A stretch of 64,000 bases of DNA from Gaeumannomyces sp. JS-464 (taxonomy: Eukaryota > Ascomycota > Sordariomycetes > Magnaporthales > Magnaporthaceae): NCBI GenBank assembly GCA_002197995.1, contig NGZR01000007.1:330399-394398 (forward strand), given 5' to 3'. Positions 47,152-59,916 of the stretch are shown piece by piece. The notes under the pieces are model-generated. The model was not told where the DNA came from. It saw only the letters and a program-made list of their open reading frames with translations, and did not search any database. How positions within the stretch are numbered: position 1 is the first letter of the stretch; each line of letters opens with the position of its first letter. The position numbers and the translations under genes were made by a program.

Positions 47152-49672
47152 GCGTTTGCCGACGATATATTCATAATATTTGAAATCCCATACACACAAC
47201 AACAGTCCTCACCACAGCACCACCACACGCCCACGTCTAGAGATACCCCACGGGCCTTGGTCGGGCAGATTGGGATCGATCTGCCCGTGTATAATCATCA
47301 CACGCGCACACGCACAACACACATATACACGAACACACACACACGCCAACAGAAAGAACTTGTTTTTTATGCAAAGCGACTTCTTTTGGATGCATTGGGT
47401 CTCGGGCGGCGTTTCTTTATTGGGGTCGAGCAAACCTCGTCGGTACCTTTCGGGCTCTGGTCGTGCATTGGGGAGTGCATCAGCGCGCTGCGCTTCAGAC
47501 GCCAGACAGGCCGAAGGCACACACACTGTGCCCAGGGTGTCTCGGTTTCTTCTGTTCCCATACATATGACTGGCAACACTGCCCTGAAAGATGGGGGCAA
47601 ACTTTCTCACTATCTTCGTTTTTTATTCACTCTAATCATTGCTCGACGATCAATTCACGGTTACGGCGTTTCCATTATGATACCAGGATTGCGTCCTTGT
47701 TTTTTTTTCTTCGGCTCTTGCTATTTTGTTTTTAACTGTTCTTTTCATTCACTTCCATCTCCCTCCCTCCCTCTGCGGCCAAAGCAATCCGCTTGTGGAG
47801 CTGGCGCAGGCGCGGTGGGTGTACTGTATATTACAAGAAACAGCCCTCTCGGGGATCATCATGCGTCCTGCATCAGGAGCGGCGGTGTGGCCTACCTACT
47901 CGGCCGGGGGACATGGGCGTCCCTCTTTTTTTTCTTTTTTTTTTTTTTTTTCTGGTTCCTTGGCTACCTAGCTTCAGCGAGGTGTTTGTCGAATTTTGGG
48001 CAAAAGGGATCCCATGGCACGATTGGAAGACGACCAAACACAAAACCAAAGAGCCCCCAAAAAAGAATTGAAAATGGACAAAAACATCTGCTTCGTTCAA
48101 ATGTGTTCCCCGCCACATTTTCCTTGCATGTGACGGATGATGCGTCACTGAACCCCAACTGCCATTTGTTGGGCTGTGGCGGGCGTGATTGTCCATGCCG
48201 GTGCCTGGCAGCCGATTCCCGACCCACTTGTGGGGGGTTTCCACACGGCGTGGCTGCTGGGTGGCCGGGTAGGGTTGGTACCTGACTTTTGCGCACTTTC
48301 TTCCTTCCCCCCTCCCAATCTGCTACGGAAGATGCCGGTTGATTCTGCCGATTTCCCTGATTGTGCCACATAAGCCGCCCCCCAAGCGAAAAAGTGTGTG
48401 TGCGAGCTGTCGCAGTGGGTGAGGAGCGAGTTGCAGCGCAAAATTCGCCCCAAGAAGGGAAGGGAGGGGGGCATTTACAGCAGAAATCGAAAACAAAAAA
48501 GCATGTGAAAGACGGACCGACGACTCGGGCAGAAGAAAAGGAGAAAAAAAAAAAAAGCGATGACGCTGCGGGCATCTGACAAAAGGGCAGCCAGCACTTC
48601 ACACGCACGCACAGAGCATCTTGCTCCTGGTGGTCATCAAGCGGAAACATGCGCAAAAGATACTTATACAAGAGTCGTGATATTTGGAGTCACGCCCCCT
48701 TTTTTTTTTTTTTCTTCGTCCCAATAGGGAGGCCCGCCCATCTGATGTAGGCTATCGGAGAATGGTGGGTGCTCAGGGAGGAGGAATGAAGCGGGGAGAG
48801 AAAGCAGAAGAAAAAACAAAGACTCACTTAAAAAAGGATAAAATGATCTCGACCCGAAATCCGATGTTCTGAGACTTGGATCGTTGTCAGTCGCATGTCA
48901 CCAGGTATCTCGTCGTGTGTTTGTTGGTCATGGGCCATGCATGGGACGAGATGAATGGTTTTTTTTCTTTTTCTTTTTTTTTTTTTTCCTTCTGTTTGTT
49001 TGTGCAGCATGTAGTCATCCTGACCACATGATGTCAATTTTTTTTTTTGCGGTGTGTGCAATCCGAGTCTTTGTCTCGGGACGGGCTGGGTTCTGCTCTA
49101 CCAGCAATGCATCCGCATTCTGTGGCGTTGACCTCTCTCATCGTGCCTCTTCCTCGCACCCCTATCCATCACCTGCAGCTTTTGGGGGACTTTTCAAGGG
49201 TCCAGCAGCTCGTGTCTCAGAGGCGCAGCTGCTGCTGTAAGACAGCATTTGCCTAGTAGGTAGTAGTAGTAATTCGTAGTATGTACCTAAGCAGCAGACA
49301 AGATCCTGAGGCCTTGCCGAGGAGCCGAGGGGGTTGCCAGCCCATCCCGGCGCGACGGGTCGGGGGAGCGGCGGGTTTTTTTCGTCGCCGACCCTCTCCA
49401 TAGTGCGGCGGTGCGGAATTCCCGGTCGGTGCCCTTTTTTGTCTCGCCCTGGAGAGCGGAGCACGCGCCCGAGGCTTGGGCCAGATAACAGCGGGGACCC
49501 AGGTAGTACTCGGAGGTAACTAGCACAGCCCGGTTGTTTTTTCGTGAGGGAGTGCGTGTAGTGTTCCTTGCTCGCGCGCTATTGAGGTCCCCCGCGAGTC
49601 TTCCTGGTTGTTGCCGCCGTCGTGAACTGGCGGTGCAGGATGTTGTGGTTTTGCAGCAGGCTAGGTAGATTG

Positions 49673-49673
<1 letters not shown>

Positions 49674-49704
<31 letters not shown>

Positions 49705-49710
49705 CTGCTG
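49674..49710 (+). repeat. (CTG)n triplet repeat
   Basis: Twelve or so CTG-type units with two CTA interruptions. The overlapping ORF would be a Cys-rich run and is not credible. Confidence 0.85.
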
Positions 49711-50491
49711 GCACCACCAGCCCTGCCATCAAGACCAAAAACGGGACAAGGAGAGTTCAAGACGCAAGCCGATTCGACCTCTGCCTCTCCGGCGGTGTGC
49801 AGCTTACCGTGCCATCTCCACTTTTCAAACCGACACAACGGCCACTGATGCCGGGGCTTGCGTTAGAGACTCCGCGGTCTGTAACGGGCTCACAGACCGT
49901 ACTGTACATGTATCCCTTGGGCGTCGCGGCGTGCTGGATATTCCAACACAGTGGTTCCAGGCCCTCTCGGGCTCGTGGCTGAGCTGTCGACCCTTCATCT
50001 CCGTCGCGATCCAGACCCCGCCGGCCGCTCCGATACGAGGCCGCCACGAGGGCTTCCGGAACGGGACTCTGACATGTGTATATGCGTGGGTAAGTAGGAA
50101 ATGTGCATATGCTGCGGTGGCACTGCACGACCTGGCACCCGTGGCGAGGAACGGGGAGATATCACAAACCCTAGGGCAAAGTCGCCGCCATTACTCACCA
50201 TTAGACACCCCAAAAGAAAAATGCGCTTCGTGTTGCCGAGGCATTGGTAAAAACCTAGATGCAAGGCGATGAACAACAAGGTGTCATGGCCGTCAGGTGA
50301 CGAAATGGGGATTTCCCTGTTGGAGCGCCCGCTGTCCTGCTAAGTGTTCTTCCACAGGCTCACCGAGGTGGGGCCGCGATTGCGACAACGCGCCTCATGC
50401 CGCACGTGCTTGCTCCCCAGCCTCACACCCCTCGGGGCGCCGTCATGACTGGCAGCCCTGGCTTCCCGGCAGCCAGCCTGAGGCTCAACAG

Positions 50492-50493
<2 letters not shown>

Positions 50494-50567
<74 letters not shown>
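50494..50567 (+). repeat. (AG)37 microsatellite
   Basis: Thirty-seven uninterrupted AG units, the longest dinucleotide repeat in the window and a potential H-DNA-forming mirror repeat. Confidence 0.95.
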
Positions 50568-50570
<3 letters not shown>

Positions 50571-51821
50571 GAAGACCCTTGCGGTACTGGATACTGTGTG
50601 GGGTTTGGCATCTCTCATCCGACGTGCACCTCCCTGAGCCGAACGAACATGCACGTCCGTTCACAAAAGACTCTCCGCGGAGCCTGCTTGGTTTCTCTCG
50701 ACGCTCAGACAAGAGAGGCGCCAAGGAAGATGCTTCTTCCCTCTGGCATCGTTGGCAGGTTCCCTTCGCTCAGGCAACCGTTTGATTCCCGTGTTTGAAC
50801 AAGGACACCCTCTTTCTCCACCGGGTTTGCGAGCGAGACAGCAGAGAGCAGCGATGAAGGTGCTCCGACGACTTCCCAGACTGCCGTTGGTTGATGCGCG
50901 GCTAGCGCCGCAGACAGCACACATTTTGCGGGGCTCTTTTCATGTACCGAGCGAAGCCTTGCCAGACTCTTACTCTAGAGAAACAAGAAGACTCCACCGA
51001 TTGACGGGATTGGTTCTGGCAAGCAGTGACGGGTCGCGTAGACCTGTCCGGTTTAGAGGCCTCTTGGGCAATACATACACCCAAGAAAGGCGCTCAGTTC
51101 TGTCCCGCCTCGCAAGGTTATGCCAATTGCATGATGCAAGGACATACATGACACGGTAGCGGTGAAAATGGCGGCCAAGATTCTGCATAGACAAGGCTGG
51201 GTGTACGTAATAACGGGTGCATCGAAGAAGGCATTGACAGAAAAAACAAAGAGAGTAAAACACGGTTGAACAGAAACATGAAATAAAATACAACCTACCC
51301 CTGTCCCCACAGACAATCGATGAGGGGCCGACAAGAAAAGCCGCGAGGAGGAGGGGCGTGTCGCGTCCATCTCGAAGGCGCGACGCAACCCGCGACCCCC
51401 ACCATCCATTCAGCTGCTTGGCGGTTGTCATATCAAAGCGTATGATTGTTGTTGTAAGCGCGATGGAGTTGAGTAGGTACCCAAACACTCCCCTGCCATC
51501 CAGTAAAACCCCCCGCCTGTTGCGGTGAAATGGATGCCTACGCATTGGTTGGCCGTGAGAGTTCGGCAGGTAGACAAACAATGGGGATGGAGACGGTATC
51601 AGAGGCACTTAAAGCAGGGCTGCAAAACAAAAGACGCACACACTCATCTTTTTTTTTTTTTTTTTTGCATCTGGGGAGGGTGACCATCACAGAACTGCCA
51701 AGAGATGACAACAAACCCTTTTTGTTCTCCTGATGGTTGTTTTTACGTTTTTGGGAGCCTTTCTGCCGCTTTTGGCTCCACACACGGCACTTCCATGGTT
51801 GTGACTTCTTCATCTCTCGCA

Positions 51822-51824
<3 letters not shown>

Positions 51825-51858
<34 letters not shown>
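51825..51858 (+). repeat. Poly(T) tract, 34 bases
   Basis: Uninterrupted T34; a T18 run lies 160 bp upstream. Confidence 0.95.
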
Positions 51859-51860
<2 letters not shown>

Positions 51861-53977
51861 GGTCCCCCTGCATGCGCGTGACACTTAAGAGTGCTTCTTT
51901 GCTTGACCTGCCTGGTACCAATGAGAGTCCCTTGTCTGCTGCTTATACCTCATACGCGACAAAAGACATATCCGTGTTCACCTTCTGCTGCTGCTCCCCT
52001 TGTCCGAGCTGTCTGTCTGTCCCGTCTTGTTGGGTCGGTTGGCCGGAGGGGCTTCACCGCCTGCCCAGGCGCATACATGCATGGTGTCTTGTGTTGAGAT
52101 GCGATGTCCCTAGCGCAGTCTCCGCCGGGGATGGGCTGCGAGATTCTTCCTTTTTTTTTTTCTTTTTTTTTTTTCTCAGTTCCGGTAATTTTACAAAAGG
52201 CACTGCACGCGAGTGGAAACGCCGGTGCAGGAAGCAGGTCGGTGGAGATGGGGAAAGACGTCAACATGACCGGGTGTTTATATCTTGGTTGGCTATCGCC
52301 AAGGAGATTTATCTTTTACTCTTGATTCATACCGCTTTTCCTTGGGCTTGGTGCTCGCTTCCACATGGGTGTGTGTAGTGGGGGGTGGGCGTGCAGCGCC
52401 AGCTAGGCTAGGAGAGATGGCTGACCCGTGGTCCGATCGTCGGGTCGGGTCTGCTGCCAGTGATGAGAGCTTCATTGGATCTGAATTCCCCTGGTTTTCG
52501 TTCGCTGCTCAGGCACCCCCGCCCCCGCCTTTCCCGCCCGCAGTTGTGGTCTGCGTCGTCGCGTTTTTGGTTTTTGGCTGTGTGTGAGTGTGTTGCGTGC
52601 CCTCACCTGGCTGGCGCCCAGCGTGCCAGCCCAAACACCTAGCAACAAACTCCACCACCCGTCATCGACTTTTGTCGTCCGTCCATAACATTCAAGCCTC
52701 AGGAACGCTTTGGACAACTCATCGCGGCAACCCTACTCCCCGTCTTCACCGACTTTTTTCGAGGCATTAACTGGCCTGCTGCCCCGGCCCGCTGAGCAGC
52801 CATTCCCGCGCCTTCGATTTTAGCTGCATGTTTTTTTTTCTTTTTTCTTTTTTTCTTTGGCGTCGTTCGGGTTTATTCCTCGTCCTTTTTTCCTTTTAAT
52901 TATTTTATTTTCTCTTCTCATGCCGCCTCCCCTCTGCCAGTCATGCCCCGCGCCTATATCTGACTGTCCAGTTAGTGACTCAGGTCACCGCCGGCATGGT
53001 CTACTGTACTGGCTCATGCACATGCGGCCTCTTCGCTGCAATATGCTGCAGCGTTTTTGCCTTTGAGATGGCATGGGATGCTGTGTTGGCACGATGCCAG
53101 ACTCCAAGTGACGGGCTCCATGTTTGCCCCGTGGGGTTCTGATGTCTCCTTGGGGAATGATTTACCCATCTGACTGTCATGGACCATCTTGGTTTCCCAT
53201 CGCCGCACGCACACCCCTCCCCCTTGCCTCGGGCGCTGTCCCGCGGAATCGCTGACCTATGCCGTACTTGTGCTGCCTTGCCTGCACCCCCTCCCTCGGC
53301 CTGGTGTGCCACCCATGAATCGCTCAGGGGTGGCAGGCACAATGAGACACATTGGACGACGCTTTCGCTACACTTCCTTCTCCCTCTCAGTTTGGTTGAT
53401 ATGAACCGAGTAGGGGACTGGAGAGAAGGGGGCGTGTACCTCTGCGAGGCAAGCCTTGTACCAGAAATACCCGACGACAGCGGCACTCGCCCTCGCTTCG
53501 GTCACGCCGACAAGCATCGGCATACTGGATGTTTGTTTCTCGTAGCGTGATCGCGGCACATGGCTTCTCTGCAAGGAGAGGGGCTGGTTCCATGTTCATT
53601 TTGGCGCACCCGAGAGGCCATACTTCGGACGGGTCTCTTATGTCCTGGGTGTGCGACGCGGAAAATGCCAGCACGCCAGGTTTCGCCAGGCTGAGAGGAG
53701 GGGAAAAAGAATGAACGGGTCTGCAGTCACTGCAAAGCTTGCCGACAGTTGCCCGATGCCATATCGAGGCCTCCATATCCGACTCCAAGCGGCCGCTCCC
53801 CATTGGAACGAAGGAGCGCGGCGTTGAATCAGTACCGGCGTTTGGAACGGTGCGCCTGGCTGGATTCCATCGCTCCGTTGCGCTTGGTTTCAGCCCTGAG
53901 AATAAGCTCGGCCGCTTGATGGTTGCCGATTCAATCGCCTCAGGGACGACTCGGCTCGACTATCACAAGCCAAAAAG

Positions 53978-54028
53978 ACGACGACGACAACAACAACAAC
54001 AACAACAGCAGCAGCAGCAGCAGCAGCG
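53978..54028 (+). repeat. (CGA)(CAA)(CAG) triplet repeat
   Basis: Consecutive CGA, CAA and CAG units that would encode Arg then poly-Gln in one frame. The ORF around it has no other coding signal. Confidence 0.85.
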
Positions 54029-54311
54029 AGGCGGAGGTAGATGCCACACACGCTCCCAGCACACTCGCCGGCACGAGCCGAGATCAATGCCATGTGCAAT
54101 GGCAGCCCCGCCGGGGTCATGGTGGCAACCAGCATCCGACCGAGGCTCTCGATCTCGTGTTGCACCGCCGAGACCTGGACTCGGGCAGTTCTGACTCTGC
54201 CTTCTCGCCTTCTCGCTAGATCTGTCCTTTGCTAGCCTGGCTGGTGGCAACGAGGGGATGATGACAGGACGGATCGGAGAGCGAGAGAGAAAACTTCACT
54301 GGTTTTCCCTC

Positions 54312-54337
54312 TTTTTTTTTTTTTTTTTTTTTTTTTT
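54312..54337 (+). repeat. Poly(T) tract, 26 bases
   Basis: Uninterrupted T26; a T24 run follows at 54679-54702. Confidence 0.95.
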
Positions 54338-56440
54338 GCCTTCTGGGTCGCCTCGTTATGCCCACGTGTGGTTTGCAACAAGAGCAAACCTTCTAGAAGA
54401 CTTCGCCCTCGCTACACTGGACGCCCGACCATGCTTCCCCCGGCCCCTCCAGCGCCACTGGCACGCCTCTCCGGCTCGTTGCCAAGCCCACGCCGCCACC
54501 AGCCCGGCCGTCAGTCTCCCGTCCGTGCCCTCCAGCCGGCACACATTTGACGGCGTCTGACTCCCTCTAGTGTGGTCAGCTTTTATTCCTTTCTCCCCGC
54601 CGTGGCTTTTTTTATCTGTTTATTTTCCTCCATTATTTCCGCTTTATCCCTTTTATTTCTTTTCTTTTATCTAATTCCTTTTTTTTTTTTTTTTTTTTTT
54701 TTGTCTCCCCTCCTTCTTTACACCCCATTACACACGACTTCGCTTTGGCGTGTCCGGGCATCGTCGTGGCTTTTGAAATTCAGCCAAATGCTTCTTGTTT
54801 GGAACATTCCGCCCCTGATCTTGTTTTCTATGTGTCCCTGGGCGTTTCTCTTGCCCACGCCGTCTCTTGCAAACGTGTCCAGAAGCCCCTTGGCAGCCTT
54901 CGAGGACGAAATTGGGAGTGCACTATCGTTTTTAGACGGTATGGCTATCTATCTTTCTCGCTGCCCTCGTCAAGGCAGGTACAAAATTACCAGTCTCACG
55001 GTCGACCACGCTTCCTCCACAGGCCCTCCCGCTGCCTCACGATTGCGAGGATAATCGAGGCTCAAAGCAACGACAGAAAAAAAAAATGATACCAGCGGGC
55101 CCAGCGGACCGTTCGGCCGATCACACGTGCTAGCAGCGGGCGGTAGGATGAGGGGTTTGGCCTACCGATGGGATTGCGTGCTAGGCTTCCACCTGCCCAA
55201 TGCAGCGAGTGTCGACAAGTCCCATTTCCGCAAACCTCCCCAAGTGGTCTGAGGATTGAGTCAGTGCACCCCCCCTTCTCCATGGTGGCTCTGGATGTAC
55301 GGACCCACAGCTCGTTCCCTTGCAGGTGCCTACAACACTAGCCGATCGGGCTTTGCTTATTTAGCTCGTGCTCGGTTGGCGTCTCTAGCCCTCAGCCCCC
55401 AGCCCCCGTTGTTCCATGATGCCGGGGAAAGGGTAGTAGGGCTGGGGTTGACCCCCATGGGGAAAATGCTGTGGTCCTTGCCTCGCGGTCTTCCCTCCGA
55501 TGCCCACCCGCTGTCCCACGTTCTATTCCCATGTCGGTGTGGATGGATGACTTGTCGAAGGTGCCTACCTACCTAGTAAGTGCTTGCTTGGCATTGCCGC
55601 CTCGTGCTTGGCTAGCCACCAATCTATCGGCATGAGGCGCATCGTCGTCCCCTCACCGTCAAGCAGCGGTCTAGAAGGCCGCTGACTGACTGGCAACCTG
55701 CCCTAGACCCCCCTCCCCCCTCCTTGCCTCTGGCCTCGTTCCGGGGCGAGCCCCATCATCATCACCTCTTTGCCGCCATGCCCACCCCCTTGTCGTCGGT
55801 GCCTTGTTACGTATACATCTCACCTCCTCACGTGCAGGACACGGACACACAGACGGAGCCGGGGGTTGCAGGGGAGATTCAGGGCCTCCGCACCATCTCA
55901 CGGCTAGGCAGGTAGGGCCCAGGAGCCTCCTTGCTTTGCGGCCCTCTCAGCCCCGACCGTTCGCGGAGTAGGAGGGCCATGAATGTACTACTATCGCGGT
56001 ACCTCGAGCGGATGGGTACACATGTGCGCTCCGTCACTGACTGACGCGAATGACGGACGGTAAGATCTTATGCGACACCGACACCATCGACCACCCGTTT
56101 TTATTCTTATTTTTCTCTATTTAATTTCGATTAATCGAATTTGTATTTTTTTCTCTTCATTCTCTATTATTATTATTTATTTATTACTACCCGCGGCCTA
56201 TGGTTGACACACCTAAAGAGGTCTGTACTCACACACCCCCCTGGGCATGGACCCAAAGCCCACCAGTCTGGTCCTTTGTGCCAGTTCTATCATTCTCCCG
56301 GAGCTTTTTAGGTGGTGGGCTTTCCCCCAGTCTCAACTATCACTCGCCCACCTAAATGCTTGCGACTATTGGGGCTCCATAACAGACTACATCACGAGGT
56401 CCATGCCATCCATAAACTCTACCAGATTGCTCCAATAAGG

Positions 56441-56508
<68 letters not shown>
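56441..56508 (+). repeat. Poly(A) tract, 68 bases
   Basis: The longest homopolymer in the window. AATAAGG lies directly before it. I could not find a retroelement or a flanking direct repeat that would make it a retroposon tail. Confidence 0.95.
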
Positions 56509-56511
<3 letters not shown>

Positions 56512-57340
56512 GTCCCGTTAAAGCCAGAGACCATACGTATCTTGCGAGAGTGCAGATCAACCAACTCGTGCAGGCTTGAAGATGCTTCCCGCCTTTCCCC
56601 ACCGTCGACCGTGCGCTGCTGCGCCATGGTACACTCGAACTCCCAACCTGTTGGCGTTGGGGGCGTGCTGGATGCGCGGGCGAGCGCGCCGAGCGAGCAC
56701 GGTTGGGACAAGGAAGATACGAAAATCAACAGAGGTGGGAAAGGCCATGCATGGGGCGCCTCCCTTTCCATGCGTCGTGGCGCCCTGGCAGGAGTTCGCG
56801 CTAGCACGCCCTCATCGATCCCCGCTATCCGTACTCTGCTCACCGGAACCGACCCACATGGCTTCCCCGGAATTTGACTTGCCCCCTAGCTGATGGCACG
56901 GGGCAGGAGCCGGACTAGCACGGGCGAACGGACGGCACCAAGTCTGTTAGCTCCGGCACCGCAGCTGAGGGGAAGGTGCCACGGGTCTGGGAGATGACTC
57001 CTCGCAGACTTGCGGTCCCGTGTCCGGGCACCTCGTTCCACGTATGACCCAAAAGGAAAACAGCTACAGCCGATGGACTATTGTTGATTCTATGCTGTCT
57101 GTGTGAGTATTATCAGAGCTCGCTAGGTGGCTGGGGGTAGATACAAATTTAGCGAACAAGAGGCCCGGGCAAATGACCAGAAAAGATGGCGCGAATATGT
57201 GTAGAAGCGCGTGTGTAAACAAGTGTATCTCCCAATGCACAGAAAGCTATAATGTGTATACCCCAAGTAGTAGGTGCTTCGGAGATATTGGGACGTATTG
57301 GAACAAGTGAACGGGGTTGTTGTGCCTCCAGAGTTCAGGA

Positions 57341-58091
57341 TCAAGGAACCGCAGAGGAGATGATTTGCTTGACGAGAGAAATCTCGTCCCAGTTCGTCGC
57401 CCTGATCGAGAGGACTATGAGAGCCCAGCCAATGTCGGCCTTTGCGTCTTTCCGTATCGTGCAGATGCATCGGCACATCCTCATTCGACCTTGGTCCCCG
57501 ATGAAATCGCGGGCTTGTTTGTCCAATAGACTCCCCAGCTTCCAGCCGTCCAGGGTTCCAGAGAGGAAAGGCTGTTGCTCCTTGAAAAGGTCAACAAACT
57601 GGAAGTGCTGAAGACGGGCGGGATATTCACGGCTTGAATATGTCACCCGGGCGAAGAGCTCTAGGACGGCCTGTTGGTGGCTTCTCCAGCACCGAGTACC
57701 CTCATTTCCCCGATGCGAAAGCAGGTACGAACCACCGTCTGATTTGAGACGCGCCCACAAGAGACTTGTCGCGGGCTCTAGATGGGAAAGGAGGCCGCGC
57801 AAACGGCTGTAGCGGAACTTCGCTTGCAGCTGTCGACTCCTGAGGCTCCTGGGTAGCGGTGCTTGTCGTGTCACCAGGGCGAGGTTGATGCATTATTGCA
57901 TTCCAGTCGACCTCCAAGTCCATGAGGTCTCCCTCGATCTCGAAATTCTGCTCGCCCTTCATCCTGTTCATGCCATCCCCCTTACTGCTTGCCGGCGATG
58001 ATCGCTGAAGATTTGCGTCAAATTCCTCGGCGTCTCGGGAAAGCCTCTCCATCGCGTGCAAGACACTGGATGGAGGGGTCTGACGCTTTTC
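57341..58091 (-). pseudogene. Downstream continuation of the broken unknown gene
   Basis: Directly after the TGA at 58092-58094 the same frame stays open and looks coding (RQTPPSSVLHAMERLSRD; IEGDLMDLEVDWNAIM) to about 57780. From there a frame shifted by one base continues with a well-structured sequence (ARVTYSSREYPARLQHFQFV, LSGTLDGWKLGSLLDKQARD, CRCICTIRKDAKADIGWALI) to a TGA at 57341. One stop and one frame change therefore separate it from the upstream ORF. It may be the rest of one decayed gene, or a gene whose junctions I cannot resolve. The family is unknown. Confidence 0.45.
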
Positions 58092-58828
58092 TCAGCTGTC
58101 CACGTCCGCCGCCTCAATGAGCTTTCCCATCTCCTCCTCCATGCATTCGTCGAAGCCGTATTCAGACTGGGGAGACCCAGTCCCACCAGTGGGTGCGACT
58201 GGTCCCGCATCAAGCGGCGTATGTGTGATTTCAGGGGCTGGTACATCGCCATCCTCCGAGGCCAGAGTCGGGGGCTCCGTATCAGGCGTGGACTGAGCTG
58301 TCGCGGGTGACTTCCATGGATGGCTCGACTGGCTGCTCGGCGTGGTGTTGCTGCCGCTTGGCTTCGAGGCTACTCGCGGAGCAGTGTCGAACTTCTTGAC
58401 CACTTTGAATGACTGGGCCGGTAGAGTGAGGCCATCTCGTCCGTTGCTTGAGCCACAACGCTGCCTTTTCGCTGGCCGGGGGAGTGAAGGGGTATGCGCT
58501 GGCGTCTGAGATGGGCTTTTGTGTCCATATTGGCCGAGGGTATGGATATCTTGGTCTTTGTGATCCCGTGCATCTCCAGGGGAAGACAAAGAAGGCCGGA
58601 GACCCTGCCCGAGACGTCCTGTCACCAATGGCAAATTTAGCTCATCTCTAGGGAAAAGCGCAGATTCGTGGGTGCGGTATGAGGCCTTACGCATGCTGGA
58701 GCCTGTTCCTGGAGAACAGCTTCGGACTCAGCGGAGCCGAACCAGATTTGCGTGCGATCGGTCCTAGAAATGAAAGCGGAGGGGTGAGGCCTTGACTTCC
58801 CAGTTGCAGCTGTTGGGCTTGCGTCCAT
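58092..58828 (-). CDS. Unknown protein, N-terminal part of a broken gene
   Basis: Exon 1 (58691-58828, starting MDASPTAATGKSRPHP) and exon 2 (58092-58604) join in phase through an 86 bp intron (GTAAGG...GGGCAG) to give 216 residues. An alternative acceptor (GTGACAG) would need a different phase. The protein is mostly disordered (Ser/Pro/Thr-rich, with a basic KRQRCG patch at about residue 90), with an acidic, helical end (FDECMEEEMGKLIEAAD). The TGA that ends it is followed by an open, coding-like sequence in the same frame, so the stop may be a mutation. No domain is recognised. Confidence 0.5.
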
Positions 58829-59916
58829 CTAGGGCATGTCAAGTCTAGTGTCCAAAAGGAGCCGCCTCTCTAGCACGGCGGAAGCACTCGTGGAGGTCCC
58901 CGCCATGGGAGGAAAGAGCCTGCTCCATGCTGGAAGGCGCGGCCAACGCCACACGCATTCACCGATCCCTTCAGGCACAGCTGCTAGTACGGAGCCCCAG
59001 GGGAGCTTGGAGGGCACGATCCGAGAAAATGGTGTCATCTACACACAAGCCGTCAACCCTTGAGATGGAGCTCCTTCATCGTCCTTCCGCGCTTGCTTTT
59101 GGTATATCTATTGTAGCGGTTTGTAAGAATGCCAAGCATCAACTACACGTGTATTTTCCTCGAATGGCGGGGATGCCGGTATTTCAAACTCTCTTTGATA
59201 TTCCTCGTTGTTATTCACCGACCTCGCAATGGGAGGCGCTCTTGGTTCAAATGGCCAAGACGACCACGTTTTTCAGACGCCTTCCAACATGGCTCTTTGG
59301 TTTCCATCTGAGCAGCATGCCTCCTTGTCCGAAGCCTGACATATCTATTTGCTTATGCATGCAAACGAGCCCTGCACCCTTGGCGGCTGTAGATTGCCAC
59401 TCCACGTCACAGATCCCGGCTGGCTTCGCGCATTTAGCACAGCCCATCATGAGTCTCACTGGCCTTGATAGCAAGCCGACATGCTGCCGTACCTAGCCTG
59501 ACATCCGCGACATTAGACGATGCCTCCACACCTAGGTATATTGGCCCTGGTCATGAGCCGCGCGGTGTTCTCCCCAGGGGTATCACCTTTGGCTGTCACC
59601 ATCTGTCCCTTTGTTGAAGTCACCGTGCCTAGCCAATCAAGCCGTGTCCTGTGCGAGTGGGAGTTTGCTGGCGAGTAAAAGGCGAGATGTCTATATATGC
59701 ATGCCTGTGGGCATGCTCGAATTCTCGGCTGCAGAGTGTTTCGAGGTCGCCCAGTCACAATACAACCCCTAACTATCAATCCTTATTATACCTACTAGCG
59801 CATGCGTCTTCTGCGATGCAGAGGGACATCGCCACCGCCCTGGTAGCTGCAGCTGCAGCGTACGCCCCCTGTACGAGGCCCCCGCCGACCTTGCTCCCGT
59901 CATTTCGTGGCAGCGC
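58829..59916. other. Intergenic region
   Basis: About 1.1 kb holding the upstream region of the broken unknown gene and the DNA before the AA9 remnant. A CACCTAGGTAT word occurs near 59529. I looked here for the 5' exons of an AA9 gene and found none. Confidence 0.5.

Larger units (their letters stand above)
47152..57340. other. Second gene desert
   Basis: About 10 kb with no supported gene. It holds T runs near 47931-47950, a CTG repeat (49674-49710), an AG repeat (50494-50567), T18 (51649-51666), T34 (51825-51858), a CAA/CAG repeat (53978-54028), T26 (54312-54337), T24 (54679-54702) and A68 (56441-56508). ORFs are short and conflict between frames. I found no RNA gene. Confidence 0.6.

Noticed and set aside
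49622..50272. 216-codon ORF with a Cys-rich run
   Set aside because: The Cys run is just the CTG repeat read in another frame; no other coding signal.
53739..54194. ORF with a poly-Gln tract
   Set aside because: The Gln tract comes from a triplet microsatellite; flanking sequence has no domain and no conserved-looking segment.
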